From positions 310,001-374,000 of the forward strand of contig NZ_JAGGMM010000001.1 in the NCBI RefSeq assembly GCF_017875315.1: a DNA stretch of 64,000 nt, given 5' to 3'. Each line of letters begins with the position of its first letter. Position 1 is the stretch's first letter. A program made the translations under genes and the position numbers. The notes beneath the pieces were generated by a model. That model searched no databases. It saw only the letters and a list, made by a program, of their open reading frames with translations, and was not told where the DNA came from. This document shows, one piece after another, positions 1 through 9,592 of the stretch. The DNA is from Methanomicrobium sp. W14 (GTDB lineage Archaea; Halobacteriota; Methanomicrobia; Methanomicrobiales; Methanomicrobiaceae).

Positions 1-34
1 TCGGTGTTAGTCCAAAACAGTAAAATAAATTTCT

Positions 35-2107
35 GTGGATGTGTCCGATATGATGTTATCAAAGACTCAGAAAGGCCGTCTGGCACTTGTTTTATGTATT
101 GTAATCGCGGCAGCTGTATCGTACTTTTTTTGTTCTTCTTTCATTCAGCCTGAAAAATCACCGCAGGACTCTTATTTGTCCGGGGACGCCAATAAGACCG
201 CCGGCTATTGCACGGTTCAGGAAGTGCACCCGGATTATATCACAAATGAAACTATTGTTCACTTAAAAGACGACGACTTTATCAGTTTTCCCAGGGTCGG
301 GGAAGGTTTAAAAAACCGTACGGATGATTTGGGGAAATGGTATAACGGCCACAGGTTTGTCTATGACTTCAAGGGCCCGGTAGATAACATTACAAAGTTG
401 CGCAATTTATCGTGCAGAGATACGGCCGGTCAGAAATGCACACCGTTCGAATTCCCGGTAGTCTATGAATATAACGGACGGTATTTTGAAATAGGGTGCC
501 TTGCGGGTTTCGGTCACCCCTCACATTTGCTGTCGGCGGAATAATTCCCTGGTTTTCTGTGTAATTTGCGATTAGTGGCGGACTGAACGAGTTTAGTTTA
601 GATTATAATCAGTACAAACCTGAATATTCATTGGATTATAATCCTGAGAAAATGACTTTAACGGGAAGATGAAAAAAATTATTCAGGTTTTGTACTGAAG
701 GACCACCTCGCTGGTATTGCTTTAAAAGACGAACGTGCACAGGAACTGCTCAGGCACGGGGGAAAACCTGTTTCGGTTGCGGTGGTCTTTCATTCCTGCC
801 CTTTGAACAGACCATACTGCGACGAAGACCCGGAATTAATTATGGACTATAAAGGCATCAGGTTCGCATTCACCGTTGACGAGGGTGCAGGTGAACTGCT
901 CGGAGGCAACGCAAAGTTCCCTTTTGTTCAGGACTCAGGGACAAGAGCCGGAATACCGTACTCCAGGGAAAGAGACTTTTCAAATCATCTGGACTACGTA
1001 TATAACGGCAGCAGCCTGGTGATGATATACAATGAAACTTCATTCCTGTACTTCAATGAGTCCTGAAATGAAAAAAACGGCAATAATATTTTTGCGGTCG
1101 GCATTCAGGAAAAAAAGTCAGTTACTCCGATGATTTTTTTTAACCGGAGTCTGGCGTTTTATGGCTGGCAGGCAGGATTCAATACAGCAGTTGTTTATAT
1201 TTTAAAATCAATATACCCCGTTGCCGGAGAAAAAATGAATTATACAAATATATTTATTGACGGGTCACTGGACTGTATACTAGACTCTCTCATACTTACC
1301 TGCATTGTCTTTGCAGCGTTTTCAGTCCTGGTTTACCTGGTCCTGACAAGGATAAAAGATGAAAAAATACAGCTTGTCTCAGGGGTTGTCGCCGGATTCG
1401 TTCTTATTGCACTGTCCGCATTTACAGGCCGTGGGATTTTAGGCCCGGCGCTTGCTGCGGTCGGAACTTCCCTTGTAATGGTCTCGCCTGTTGTCGCCTT
1501 CCGGGACTACCTGAACAAAAAATTTGTTCTGCCTGCGGTATTTCTGGTTGCCCTGACTTATCCGGTCTACTTCATAACAACACAGTACCTGTGTGACTTT
1601 TATTACCCGTATCTCCGTGTCCTGGGAGATTTTATCGGGCCGTTAATCCTTTCGACTTCGGCGACGTCACTATTAGTGTTCGTTCAGAGGTTCTATGACA
1701 GTTTCAAAACGGATAAGCGGGCCCTTTTTCTCCTGCTCCTTTTAATCCCCGGAATCATCCTGTTTCTTCTTCCCGTTGCAGCGGCGTCGCTTTCGGTGAT
1801 GGTCCTTATGACAGTGAATGAAATAAATAAAGGCGCCCGGAAAATTTCAGGCCCGAAGGTTTTTGCAGTCATGATAGCTGCGGCTTTTTTTGTTTTTCTG
1901 CCCCTGCCTTTTCTTGCAGCCATCCCCTGCATCACGAGTCTTTTTCCGCTGTGGATTCTTACGGCTATCGCGGTCTCTCTGGTTTCGGCAGCAGTTATAT
2001 ACATCCTGAAACCAAAAATATCAGAAAAGTATGCCGAAGGAAGTGTGTTCGTTTTGGGCTTTTTCATTTCGGCGGCGCTTGTGTATTTGACTATGGTTCT
2101 TTCATAA
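35..2107 (+). pseudogene. Decayed multi-spanning membrane protein gene
   Basis: One ancestral reading frame of roughly 690 codons seems to be broken here. The first part (35-about 522) has an N-terminal membrane segment and then a soluble domain. Its frame is lost near the CACCCC run at 515-520 and continues in another frame (LTFAVGGIIPWFSV), which hits a TAA at 562-564. It then runs on (FAISGGLNEFSLDYN) to about 660, where a second shift restores the first frame. A TGA at 1064-1066 interrupts it, although the codons on both sides read through in frame (YFNES, stop, NEKNGNNIFAVG). The last part, 1130-2107, is a clean stretch of eight or so hydrophobic segments and could still be translated alone. 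No family was recognised. The frame reconstruction is direct observation; loss of function is inferred. Sequencing error at several sites is the alternative. Confidence 0.7.
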
Positions 2108-2116
2108 AAGGGGTGA

Positions 2117-2350
2117 ATGGAAAAAATGCATCAGAATATATCGGCAGACAATATCCTGACCGGAATTTTTCTTTTGATGTTGTTCCTTCTGGTCTTTTAC
2201 AGCAATATTATCGGGATGTATCCCGGACTTGAACCTGTACTGATGCTCTTCGGCCAGTTTACCGGATTTATTTTCTATGTACTGTCTTTGTTCTGCTTTG
2301 CCGGGGTTGTTCTTATGGGCCTCAGGCGTATGTCCAGAATGCAAAGGTAG
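2117..2350 (+). CDS. Small two-span membrane protein
   Basis: The product is 77 residues with two hydrophobic segments (about residues 15-35 and 45-67) and a basic C-terminus (RRMSRMQR), so it is probably a small inner-membrane protein with a cytoplasmic tail. The gene follows the decayed membrane gene by 9 bases. A GGGGTGA ribosome site directly abuts the first ATG (2117), so initiation at the fourth codon (ATG 2126, MHQNISADN) gives better spacing and may be the true start. No family was recognised. It may have been the partner of the broken upstream gene. Confidence 0.55.
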   Translation: MEKMHQNISADNILTGIFLLMLFLLVFYSNIIGMYPGLEPVLMLFGQFTGFIFYVLSLFCFAGVVLMGLRRMSRMQR

Positions 2351-2356
2351 ACAACT

Positions 2357-2554
2357 GTAGTATTACGAAATCATTTTGCACATATTAAATTCCCTAACTT
2401 TCCGCATCCATCCATAACCGGGCAACAGCCCGGAATCTTTTCCGGAAGATAACCTGTTTTCTATGTGGCTTATCACAAAAAGAGGCCCAAGGACGGGGCC
2501 GGCGGCGGGTTTTTGTCAAATATGTTACCCAAAGATAATCTGTTTCAGGACAGC
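2357..2554 (+). repeat. MITE-like dispersed element, copy A
   Basis: This is one of three copies of a non-coding element; the others are at 30489-30737 (reverse) and 40049-40277. Shared blocks include CACATATTAA, GCATCCATCCATAACC, TTCCGGAAGATAA, GGCTTATCACA, a GC-rich palindrome around GGCCC/GGGGCC, and GTCAAATrTGTTA. The ends are related in inverted orientation (GTAGTATTAC left, GGACAGCA right). It holds no open reading frame of its own and ends 82 bases before a lipoprotein start. Confidence 0.7.
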
Positions 2555-2636
2555 AAATTTGAAAAATCCGGGAGTGGTGAAGGGCAAAAAGAATATAGGG
2601 GCTCAGGCTGATATAGTCAGATTGTGTGAGCATAAT

Positions 2637-3968
2637 ATGCCTGACAATTATAATTCATATAAAATTCGGAGAACTATCTTCGCCCTTTTAATTTTGTTTT
2701 TTGTATTCTGTTTCGTCTCGGGGTGTACTGATAATCAAAAAATCGTTGCAGCAGGTGGTGCCGCAGATAACGGTCATGAAGTCCTAAGTTATGAAAATTT
2801 TTCTGTCACGGTTATAAATGCATCCGAAATGCCGAAAGCTGGTGATTTCGTAAGAGAGCACCAAAATGTTTTACGCGGCGGACCGCTCTTTGTTTCAGGA
2901 AACGTCAGTGGTCATGATATAAACATTGTCAGGGTGTGGTTTTTCAACGACAGCATCACTTTCTATGATGTTCCGGTGGGTTCAGACGGTTTATTTTCTA
3001 TAAACTTCAGCCCAGAGTGGACTGACCTGCTGCCTGACAACCTGTCGACAGTCATCCTGATAGAATACCCTGTGTCTCAGAAAGGTTTTTCGTTTGAAAA
3101 AGACCCCGTTTCCGGGAATGTCACAGGTGCAGGCGAAAAAATTTCCCGGAATCTCGTTGATAAAATCAACGGCGGCAGATATTCCCCGCTTAGTCTTACG
3201 GACTTCTTTGAGGACGGAATAAAGTCTTACGGCAACCTGTGCAGGGTGTATATTTTAAGTGGGGTCGACAACCGGATTTGGCTGGACCCGGTTGAGATAA
3301 CAGGCTCGAAGACAGCGGTCGTATCAGGAATTACAGACCTTCCTCTGGGAGCGAATTTGTCCATTACGTTTCTTACGGTAAGTTCGCACCCTACGCCACG
3401 CATTTATAATTTTTCACATGAGATTGCAGACGGAAACGCTGTAGTCGTCAGGGGTGAGGACGGCATCAACAGTTTTTCAGGCACTGTCGACATCTCGCTT
3501 CTGAACTCCGGAAAGTACATTGTGTCTGTTGATTCGGCTGACGGTCAATTCAATGCCAATGCCGCGACTTCTACAACGGTCCTGAACCTTCGGGAAAATA
3601 CATCAGAAGAAAACAGTTTTATCGACACTGATGCCCTTTCACTCCCAAAACTGGTTGCAAACGAAAGCATAAAACCTGAGATCCCGGACGGATATGAAAT
3701 TCAGATTGTCCCGCCGGGAAATTCCACTCTGAACAGTGATCTTGAGTACGGCTGGATAATGGACTTTGGCGCCGACGGGATAGTAAGGGTTTACGACAGT
3801 TCAGGCATTCAGGTCCGCTCCCTTTATTATTCAAACGAGGTCCGCCTGATTCAGGTGCCTAACGGCGCTTCGGTTGACCACGGAAGTTGTGGCAATGTCA
3901 CGCTTATAAAACTTAACGGAGAAGTGATTTTAACGAAAATTGACAGGATGAACCAGCAGAATCATTAA
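2637..3968 (+). CDS. Secreted lipoprotein of unknown function
   Basis: The 443-residue product begins with a basic stretch (YKIRR), a hydrophobic core and a lipobox-like FVSGC, placing the lipidated cysteine at residue 30 and the rest outside the cell. The remainder is polar, rich in Asn, Ser and Asp with many N-glycosylation sequons and beta-strand-like spacing, typical of archaeal surface proteins. The open frame extends upstream to 2463, but that part lies within the MITE-like element and lacks a signal sequence, so the ATG at 2637 was chosen. No family was recognised. The gene stands alone, with convergent REC-PAS downstream. Confidence 0.7.
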   Translation: MPDNYNSYKIRRTIFALLILFFVFCFVSGCTDNQKIVAAGGAADNGHEVLSYENFSVTVINASEMPKAGDFVREHQNVLRGGPLFVSGNVSGHDINIVRVWFFNDSITFYDVPVGSDGLFSINFSPEWTDLLPDNLSTVILIEYPVSQKGFSFEKDPVSGNVTGAGEKISRNLVDKINGGRYSPLSLTDFFEDGIKSYGNLCRVYILSGVDNRIWLDPVEITGSKTAVVSGITDLPLGANLSITFLTVSSHPTPRIYNFSHEIADGNAVVVRGEDGINSFSGTVDISLLNSGKYIVSVDSADGQFNANAATSTTVLNLRENTSEENSFIDTDALSLPKLVANESIKPEIPDGYEIQIVPPGNSTLNSDLEYGWIMDFGADGIVRVYDSSGIQVRSLYYSNEVRLIQVPNGASVDHGSCGNVTLIKLNGEVILTKIDRMNQQNH

Positions 3969-4017
3969 TTTTTTCAGAGTTAAACCATGAAAAATCAAAG
4001 GTAATTTTTTTTTACGG

Positions 4018-5559
4018 TTAAGTATCTCCGGAATTTTTTCTGTCGGTTATGTCCCTTGCGAAGCCGCATTCATAGTCCTGCCCTTCAAAATTCAGAAATA
4101 CTATGTTTAGTTCAACGGTTCTGACTGTCCTGTCCTCTTTTAAAACGTCTGCCTCAAATTTGAGGCAGCCGTTGTCCTTTGCCTTTTCCCAGAACTCACT
4201 GAAGCGGTCTTCCGGGAAATCCGGGGCGAAATCCGTGATTTTCAACCCAGTCAGCTCTTCTTCGGGATAGCCGTACATCCTGACCGCACTCTGGTTTGCC
4301 GCGAAAATCCTCCCGTTTTCATCGGCCCATAATATGCCGTCCGGGGCATTGTCAACGCTGAACTTTGTAAACCTCAGCAGTTTTTCCGCTTTTTTTTGTT
4401 CGGTAATATCTATAAGGGAGATTATGGTTTTGTTTGTCCCCGGAATAATTGCTCCGTTTAAAAGAGTCGTTTTGATGCTGCCGTCTTTATGGACTACCCT
4501 GCATTCATAGTTTTCCGGGACCTTTTCAGGTTCGTTTTTTAAAAGACTGTGGTACTTAAGAAGTTTTTCCCTGTCTTCTTCTGTGATGCATGGTTGCAGG
4601 TCATCGGGTTTTTTGCTTTCGTTCTTTGAAAGTCCCAAAAGATGTCTCATTTTTTCATTGGCGTTGAGGATTTGAATGTTGTCGTCGACGATCATCATTG
4701 CGGTGCCGGTATCTTCAAAGATTGTAGTGTAAAGACCTTCGGTCATTTTGAATTCTGTGACGTCACGTATTGATTCTATCGCCCCTGAGACGTTTCCTTC
4801 GGTGTCATAAAGAGGTGACGCCGTGAACCAGAAATATGTTCCGTCTCCTCCTTTGAAGTCCGGCAGAAATATTTCCGCACTTATCCTGTCTTCGCCTTCA
4901 AATTTCAGTGAGTCGTAAGAGACTTCTTTTGCGAGTTCCCTGTTGAGGACGATATCGATTAGTAAAGGGCGTTGTTTTTTGTAAAACGGAACTGAATACC
5001 TATATTCGTTTTTGCCAGTTATGTCGGATGCCATAATTCCGGTCAGGTTCTCAAGTGCTTTGTTCCATGCAATCACTTTCCCGTCTGTGTCTATTGCAAA
5101 TGTTGCGTCAGGCAGAAAATCGATGATTTCAGCCATCCTTCTTTCATGTTCGAGGATGGCTTTTTCCGCCCTTCTTTTTTTGACGGCGTGGGTGATGAAA
5201 TTCTGGAGTTCTCCGAACTGGACTTTCGGCATCCCGCCTTTCTGCAGGTAATAGTCGGCGCCTGCGTTTAGTGCTTCGATTGCCACCTCTTCTCTTCCTT
5301 TGCCGGTAAAGATGATGAACGGGATGTTGTTTCCTGTACTGCGCAGGCTTCTCAGAAATTCCAGGCCGTCTGTTTCGGGCATCTGGTAATCGGATATGAC
5401 TGCGTCATATTTGTTGCCGCTGATGAGTTTAAGCGCTTCTTTTGCGGATGTTACGGTATCTATGATAAAATCCCCGGTCCGTTCGAGATATGCTTTCGCC
5501 AAATCCAGAAGCAGCTGTTCGTCGTCGACGTATAAAAGAAAAATTTTGCTCTCTGACAT
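4018..5559 (-). CDS. Response regulator with three PAS domains, no kinase
   Basis: Residues 1-120 form a CheY-like receiver: acidic pair D12/D13, phospho-acceptor D57 (ISDYQMPETDG), T85 and K107. Three PAS sensor domains follow, at roughly 140-270 (ending with a PAC-like GAIESIRDVTEFK), 275-390 and 395-510. The protein stops after the third PAS (ARDITDRK) at 513 residues. There is no HisKA, HATPase or HTH output domain, although such archaeal proteins often continue into a histidine kinase. It probably passes signals by protein-protein contact with a separate kinase or regulator. It is a single gene with no two-component partner in the window. Confidence 0.85.
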   Translation of the reverse strand: MSESKIFLLYVDDEQLLLDLAKAYLERTGDFIIDTVTSAKEALKLISGNKYDAVISDYQMPETDGLEFLRSLRSTGNNIPFIIFTGKGREEVAIEALNAGADYYLQKGGMPKVQFGELQNFITHAVKKRRAEKAILEHERRMAEIIDFLPDATFAIDTDGKVIAWNKALENLTGIMASDITGKNEYRYSVPFYKKQRPLLIDIVLNRELAKEVSYDSLKFEGEDRISAEIFLPDFKGGDGTYFWFTASPLYDTEGNVSGAIESIRDVTEFKMTEGLYTTIFEDTGTAMMIVDDNIQILNANEKMRHLLGLSKNESKKPDDLQPCITEEDREKLLKYHSLLKNEPEKVPENYECRVVHKDGSIKTTLLNGAIIPGTNKTIISLIDITEQKKAEKLLRFTKFSVDNAPDGILWADENGRIFAANQSAVRMYGYPEEELTGLKITDFAPDFPEDRFSEFWEKAKDNGCLKFEADVLKEDRTVRTVELNIVFLNFEGQDYECGFARDITDRKNSGDT

Positions 5560-6208
5560 GTTAATCCGGTGTGACTGGCAAGGCTGTTATTCTGATAATT
5601 GACTTTAAGACAGATAAAATTTTAGTTTCGTTTAATTTATTTTATAACTGAATTTCTGCTGCAACTGTTTATCTCATATTTACCCGTTGATATTTTTCAT
5701 GATTTTGCATAAAATTTATCATAACCCTGGGAAAGGATGTGGAGGTCTGGTTTGAGAGGAACAAAACGAAAATGCCCTGCATAAATCATGTTCACGTCTA
5801 TCACCTCCCCCACCCGCCAAGTGCGAATATGGCGTCGTGGTCTCCCAAGGACGAAAAGAAAAGAGAGGCTTTGGAGGAGACGATAACGGATTTGGTTTTG
5901 GAATGCTTGGCCTTGTAGAGAGACTCTGAAAAAGTAGTGATTAAAGGATTTCTTGTACACAAGTTACTGCAAAAATGGGACTGACAGATCTACTCAGGTG
6001 AATGCAGGTTTAAGATGAATAAGAACATTAGCAAAAATATGACCCGTAGAATTTTGTAAACTGCGTTTTTATAAATAATTAAATAAAAATTTGAGAATCT
6101 ATTGAGTCTGAAAAAATATTCTTATCCGGTTAAGGAAATTAAAGTCAGAATTATTCTTTACAATCCGGTTTTTGAAAAAAATAATCGTTTTTTATAGATC
6201 ACTTTTTT
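5560..6208. other. Gene-free stretch with possible gene debris
   Basis: No convincing gene is present in this 650-base stretch. Between about 5700 and 5960 the base composition and periodicity look coding-like: a plus-strand frame reads HPPSANMASWSPKDEKKREALEE before a TAG. This might be a transposase or other gene fragment, but no family was assigned. The last 200 bases before the convergent csx gene are AT-rich with T runs that could terminate transcription. Confidence 0.35.
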
Positions 6209-7465
6209 TTAAGTGACAGGTCTGATTGAAAAAAAGAAAGCCCTGAGATCGGAATAGATTTTTAAACTTCTTACAGGAATTTTTTCTATGGGGGAAGGCT
6301 GAATTTTCATCCCACAATGGGCAATATTGTTCCTGAGATCCGTAATTGTGCCCCAAAGTCTGCAGAATGACTCTTTTTCATTATGGTGCATATTCAGAAA
6401 CTCTGAAAATTCAGGAATGCTGTCAAAATTTCCATTCCTTTTTTCACGTATCAATGCACCCATTGCTCTCTCCGAATTCCTGCGGATACCTTCATCAAGC
6501 CATTCTTTGCAGTATTTACCGTGCCAAAGAATAAGGAGAGTGACCATGAATTCACGTGCAAGGGTCATGGACTGCATAAAAAGGTTCTTTTCGTTCATCA
6601 GTCCGATTAGTTCCAGTTGTTTTTCTGCATAATCCCATGTGATATTTCCATCAGGCGGTTTTTCTGTTATATATTTCTGCAACCCTGAGATCCTGTTTTC
6701 TATCGGGTCTATAAACGGGACAAAGAATTCCAGTTCAGCTTTGACCTGATCATAATCCCGGAATACTGCATTAGCTCTTTCAAGAGAGTCGGCCGGTCTT
6801 GAAAGCCGCACGGCGATTGTGAACTTATTCAGGTTATCAGACCATTTCTGGAGTTTTTTAGGGCCCTCATTGGGATTTGCCATTTCAAGGTGTACATTTT
6901 TGTTAATTTCCTGTATAAGACCTGAAATTTTACCGGCATCAAGAGACTCGGTAAAACTGTAAGCACCTGCTATCCAGTCTGATATCGAGACAAACAAGGT
7001 AAGATCCAGAATCGGACTTGACTTGACTCCTTTCTGGTAAGTACCATAAAGCACTTTTTCTATTTCCACTTTCCCGGTTGACCGGAGGTACGATGCGATT
7101 AGGTAACTTACAAATGGAATGGACCTGAATCCGTGAGTTATATCGAAAATTATCTTATCTTCGTCATTGACTTCACCTGAAATTATTCTGAATATTTCCC
7201 AGAGTTCTTCCTCGTTCATGCAATTTGGTATCATTACATTATTTGCAATGAACTTTTTTTCAGAGCATGAAGACTCAAGATTCTCTTTTATCTGGGGGTA
7301 TGCACATTTATATGCCTCTTCAGTGGTGAATAGAACAGCCTCGTCAATTCCGGGGAAAAAATTGCATATTGCTTCTTGAATGCAGTCTGTGTTACAGGAT
7401 TTGCCGTTTAATGTATATTCCGTTTTTTCATAATTCCCTGATCCGATAAATGAAAAAAGTTTCAT
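6209..7465 (-). CDS. csx1: CARF-HEPN protein, Csx1/TM1812 family RNase
   Basis: This 418-residue protein has the TM1812-type CARF fold at its N-terminus (MKLFSFIGSGNYEKTEY, and the family signature DITHGFRSIPF near residue 110). It has a C-terminal helical HEPN domain with the catalytic R-x4-H motif (RNNIAH, about residues 378-383). In type III systems such proteins bind cyclic oligoadenylate made by Cas10 and then cut RNA non-specifically. The start codon overlaps the end of the upstream CARF gene by four bases (ATGA), so the two are co-transcribed, divergently from cas1. An intact HEPN motif together with the intact Cas10 GGDD in the same locus supports an active signalling branch. The subfamily name (Csx1 versus Csx2 or Csx20) is uncertain. 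Confidence 0.85.
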   Translation of the reverse strand: MKLFSFIGSGNYEKTEYTLNGKSCNTDCIQEAICNFFPGIDEAVLFTTEEAYKCAYPQIKENLESSCSEKKFIANNVMIPNCMNEEELWEIFRIISGEVNDEDKIIFDITHGFRSIPFVSYLIASYLRSTGKVEIEKVLYGTYQKGVKSSPILDLTLFVSISDWIAGAYSFTESLDAGKISGLIQEINKNVHLEMANPNEGPKKLQKWSDNLNKFTIAVRLSRPADSLERANAVFRDYDQVKAELEFFVPFIDPIENRISGLQKYITEKPPDGNITWDYAEKQLELIGLMNEKNLFMQSMTLAREFMVTLLILWHGKYCKEWLDEGIRRNSERAMGALIREKRNGNFDSIPEFSEFLNMHHNEKESFCRLWGTITDLRNNIAHCGMKIQPSPIEKIPVRSLKIYSDLRAFFFSIRPVT

Positions 7466-8205
7466 TTTCCAATAAGCACCTCCAGAAGAGCCTGCCCGTG
7501 AGGAGTTACCTCATAATTATTTCCGATTTTATCAAAGATTCCATGACTTACCATCAGTTCAAGGTCGGATTTTTCCATACCTGCCCCGGAATTTGAGATT
7601 GAATGAATGAGGTAAACCAGATAATCGTCGGGAAACGGAAGAGTGGGTATACGGATTATCTCATATCCTGAACGGAGGGGAAAAAGTAGTGCATCATATT
7701 CAGATTTTTTCTTTTCATAAAGACGGTCACGTGCTTCTTCATTGAGACCGAAAAATTCAAGTATGTCCTTTCTAAGGTATTCTAACCGCTCGTTTAATAC
7801 ACTGACGTTTTTATTCACAATATGGAATACGCCGTCAACCTGTAGTATCTGACCGAGCAGAGCAAGGGTAACGCATTCATTTTTTCTTCCTCCGGCACAG
7901 TTCAGGAAGATTCTGTCGCAGTTGAAGTCTTCCCGCTCCCTGCGTATATTATGGGCTGCAAGAGACATGAAGGTAAAATTTTCTTCATTGTTTGATATAT
8001 CATCAAATGAAAGTACCTCAGTATGGATTCTAAGCCAGGGATACTTTGAGGAAAGGCCTGCCGAGAGAAAATCTGCACCTGCAAGTACCATGTTGTTGTC
8101 GGTGGCTATTATGACCAGATCTGATACTGGAGCCCCGATACCGTCTATGAATGACGTTATCGCAGGCGGACTTAGTCCTAGTGGTGCTATCACTGCTGTT
8201 TTCAT
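7462..8205 (-). CDS. CARF-domain protein with C-terminal winged helix
   Basis: This 247-residue protein begins with a Rossmann-like CARF segment (TAVIAPLGLSPPAITSFIDGI, then LVIIATDNN) and has a conserved glycine-rich loop NCAGGRKNECVTLAL near residue 110, as in ligand-binding CARF or ring-nuclease proteins. The last 60 residues (KSDLELMVSHGIFDKIGNNYEVTPHGQALLEVL) look like a winged helix. It may degrade or sense cyclic oligoadenylate, or act as a CARF-type transcription regulator of the locus. The start was placed at ATG 8205, eleven bases after an AGGTGA ribosome site; a GTG at 8220 overlaps that site. It overlaps csx1 by four bases. Confidence 0.65.
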   Translation of the reverse strand: MKTAVIAPLGLSPPAITSFIDGIGAPVSDLVIIATDNNMVLAGADFLSAGLSSKYPWLRIHTEVLSFDDISNNEENFTFMSLAAHNIRREREDFNCDRIFLNCAGGRKNECVTLALLGQILQVDGVFHIVNKNVSVLNERLEYLRKDILEFFGLNEEARDRLYEKKKSEYDALLFPLRSGYEIIRIPTLPFPDDYLVYLIHSISNSGAGMEKSDLELMVSHGIFDKIGNNYEVTPHGQALLEVLIGK

Positions 8206-8286
8206 AGAATATTCATTCACCTGTATTGTGAATTGTAGGGTTTTTTAATTGATAAATTTATATTGCTGATCAAAACAGGTGACAGA

Positions 8287-9273
8287 ATGGACTTAGTTAT
8301 CAACGGTTACGGGGCTGTTCTCATGAAAAAAAGCAACAGATTTGTTGTAGAATGCAATGGAGAGAAAGAAGAGATTTCAACAGAGGATGTGGATCAGATT
8401 GTTATCTGCGATAGCGCAGTGGTGAGTACAGCGGCCCTTGCATGTGCTTCAGAAAGAGGTATAGATCTGGTTGTTATGAAAAAATCCGGACTTCCTGAAT
8501 GCAGAGTTATTCCTGCGGATTTTGGAAAAATCGCCCGAATAAGGCGTTGTCAACTTCTGGCGTCTGAATCGGAGAATGGGTTTCTGATTATGAGGTCTAT
8601 CATCAGTGCAAAGATCGTTAATATGTCAAATCTTATCCTGACCCTCTCTAAAACGAGGGATAATGTGAAACTCAGACGCCAGAAACTGAAACTGGACTCT
8701 TTTGCAGCCAAGGCAGAGAAAATTTCATTCGAGGACGGTTATAATGCGTTGAGAGGAGCGGAAGGCGCGGCATCATCGCTTTATTTTTCAGTTCTTGGTG
8801 AAGTGATTCCAAAGACCTTTTATTCCGGGAAGAGAAGTCAGCATCCTGCGGCTGATATCTTTAATTCGTATCTCAATTACTGTTACGGTGTTCTCTATAA
8901 TGAAGTCGAAAGGGCCTGCATTTATTCCGGACTTGATCCCTGGACCGGCTTTATGCATGCTGACCGGTCCAAAAACAAGTCCTTTATATATGATTGCGTT
9001 GAGCAGTTCAGGCAACCGGTCGCAGACAGGCTTATCATCACGATGGCAGTCAGAAACCGCTTTTCTGCCGGAGATGTAGACAATTCATTTTTCCTTACCA
9101 ACATTGGGAGAAGAAAGGCTATCGGTGAAATTATTGCCCGTCTTGACGATGAAAGAACAATTCTGGGTAAAAAAACAACTTTTCGAAAAGTTATAAGGGA
9201 GAACATCAGGTTACTTGCGGGTTGCCTTGCAGAAGGTACGGAATATGTGCCTTTTACTTATAAATGGAATTAA
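8287..9273 (+). CDS. cas1: CRISPR integrase Cas1
   Basis: Cas1 is the metal-dependent endonuclease-integrase that inserts new spacers. The 328-residue protein has the expected beta N-terminal domain and helical catalytic domain, with the metal ligands E159 (RGAEGAASS), H224 (GFMHADR) and E239 (DCVEQFR). ATG 8287 was chosen because AGGTGA lies four bases upstream. An earlier in-frame start at 8263 would include the ribosome site. It runs divergently from the CARF pair across an 81-base promoter region and is followed by cas2 after 13 bases. All catalytic residues are intact. Confidence 0.95.
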   Translation: MDLVINGYGAVLMKKSNRFVVECNGEKEEISTEDVDQIVICDSAVVSTAALACASERGIDLVVMKKSGLPECRVIPADFGKIARIRRCQLLASESENGFLIMRSIISAKIVNMSNLILTLSKTRDNVKLRRQKLKLDSFAAKAEKISFEDGYNALRGAEGAASSLYFSVLGEVIPKTFYSGKRSQHPAADIFNSYLNYCYGVLYNEVERACIYSGLDPWTGFMHADRSKNKSFIYDCVEQFRQPVADRLIITMAVRNRFSAGDVDNSFFLTNIGRRKAIGEIIARLDDERTILGKKTTFRKVIRENIRLLAGCLAEGTEYVPFTYKWN

Positions 9274-9286
9274 AGGAGCAGTTATA

Positions 9287-9592
9287 ATGTTTATCTGGGT
9301 TATGTATGATATTGGCGATACTCATGTGAGGACAAAAATTAGCGAAGATTGCAGGGATTTTGGTCTTGAGCGTTTTCAGAAAAGTGTGTTTTTCGGTGAG
9401 GCGACGGACGGATTAATGCAAAGACTTGCAGAAACACTGAAATCCAGAATGAAGGAAAGGGATGAGGAAAGAAAATCAGACAGTATTCTTGTATTTACTA
9501 TGTGTAAATCCTGCCTTGAGAAGAAGATCGTTATCGGAAAGAGGTTCAACGAGGACGATTACAGAAAGAAAAACTGCCTTATCATTGGGTAA
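9287..9592 (+). CDS. cas2: CRISPR adaptation protein Cas2
   Basis: This 101-residue Cas2 has the ferredoxin-like fold start FIWVMYDIGDTHVRTKI, with the conserved aspartate at residue 8 after the first strand. It forms the Cas1-Cas2 spacer integration complex. AAGGAG lies about eight bases before ATG 9287; the open frame extending back into cas1 is not used. The C-terminus is longer and more basic than in the smallest Cas2 proteins. The leader and the first CRISPR array follow directly, the usual order for adaptation modules. Confidence 0.93.
   Translation: MFIWVMYDIGDTHVRTKISEDCRDFGLERFQKSVFFGEATDGLMQRLAETLKSRMKERDEERKSDSILVFTMCKSCLEKKIVIGKRFNEDDYRKKNCLIIG

Noticed and set aside
1064-1066. 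In-frame TGA as selenocysteine or readthrough codon
   Set aside because: Other lesions in the same gene (two frameshifts and a TAA) make simple decay more likely, and no SECIS-like stem was seen nearby.
2463-2636. N-terminal extension of the lipoprotein gene
   Set aside because: It lies largely in the MITE-like element and would bury the signal peptide; ATG 2637 fits the lipobox.
5697-5960. 87-codon minus-strand frame
   Set aside because: The plus strand shows more coding-like texture there, and neither strand gives a recognisable protein; noted only as possible debris.
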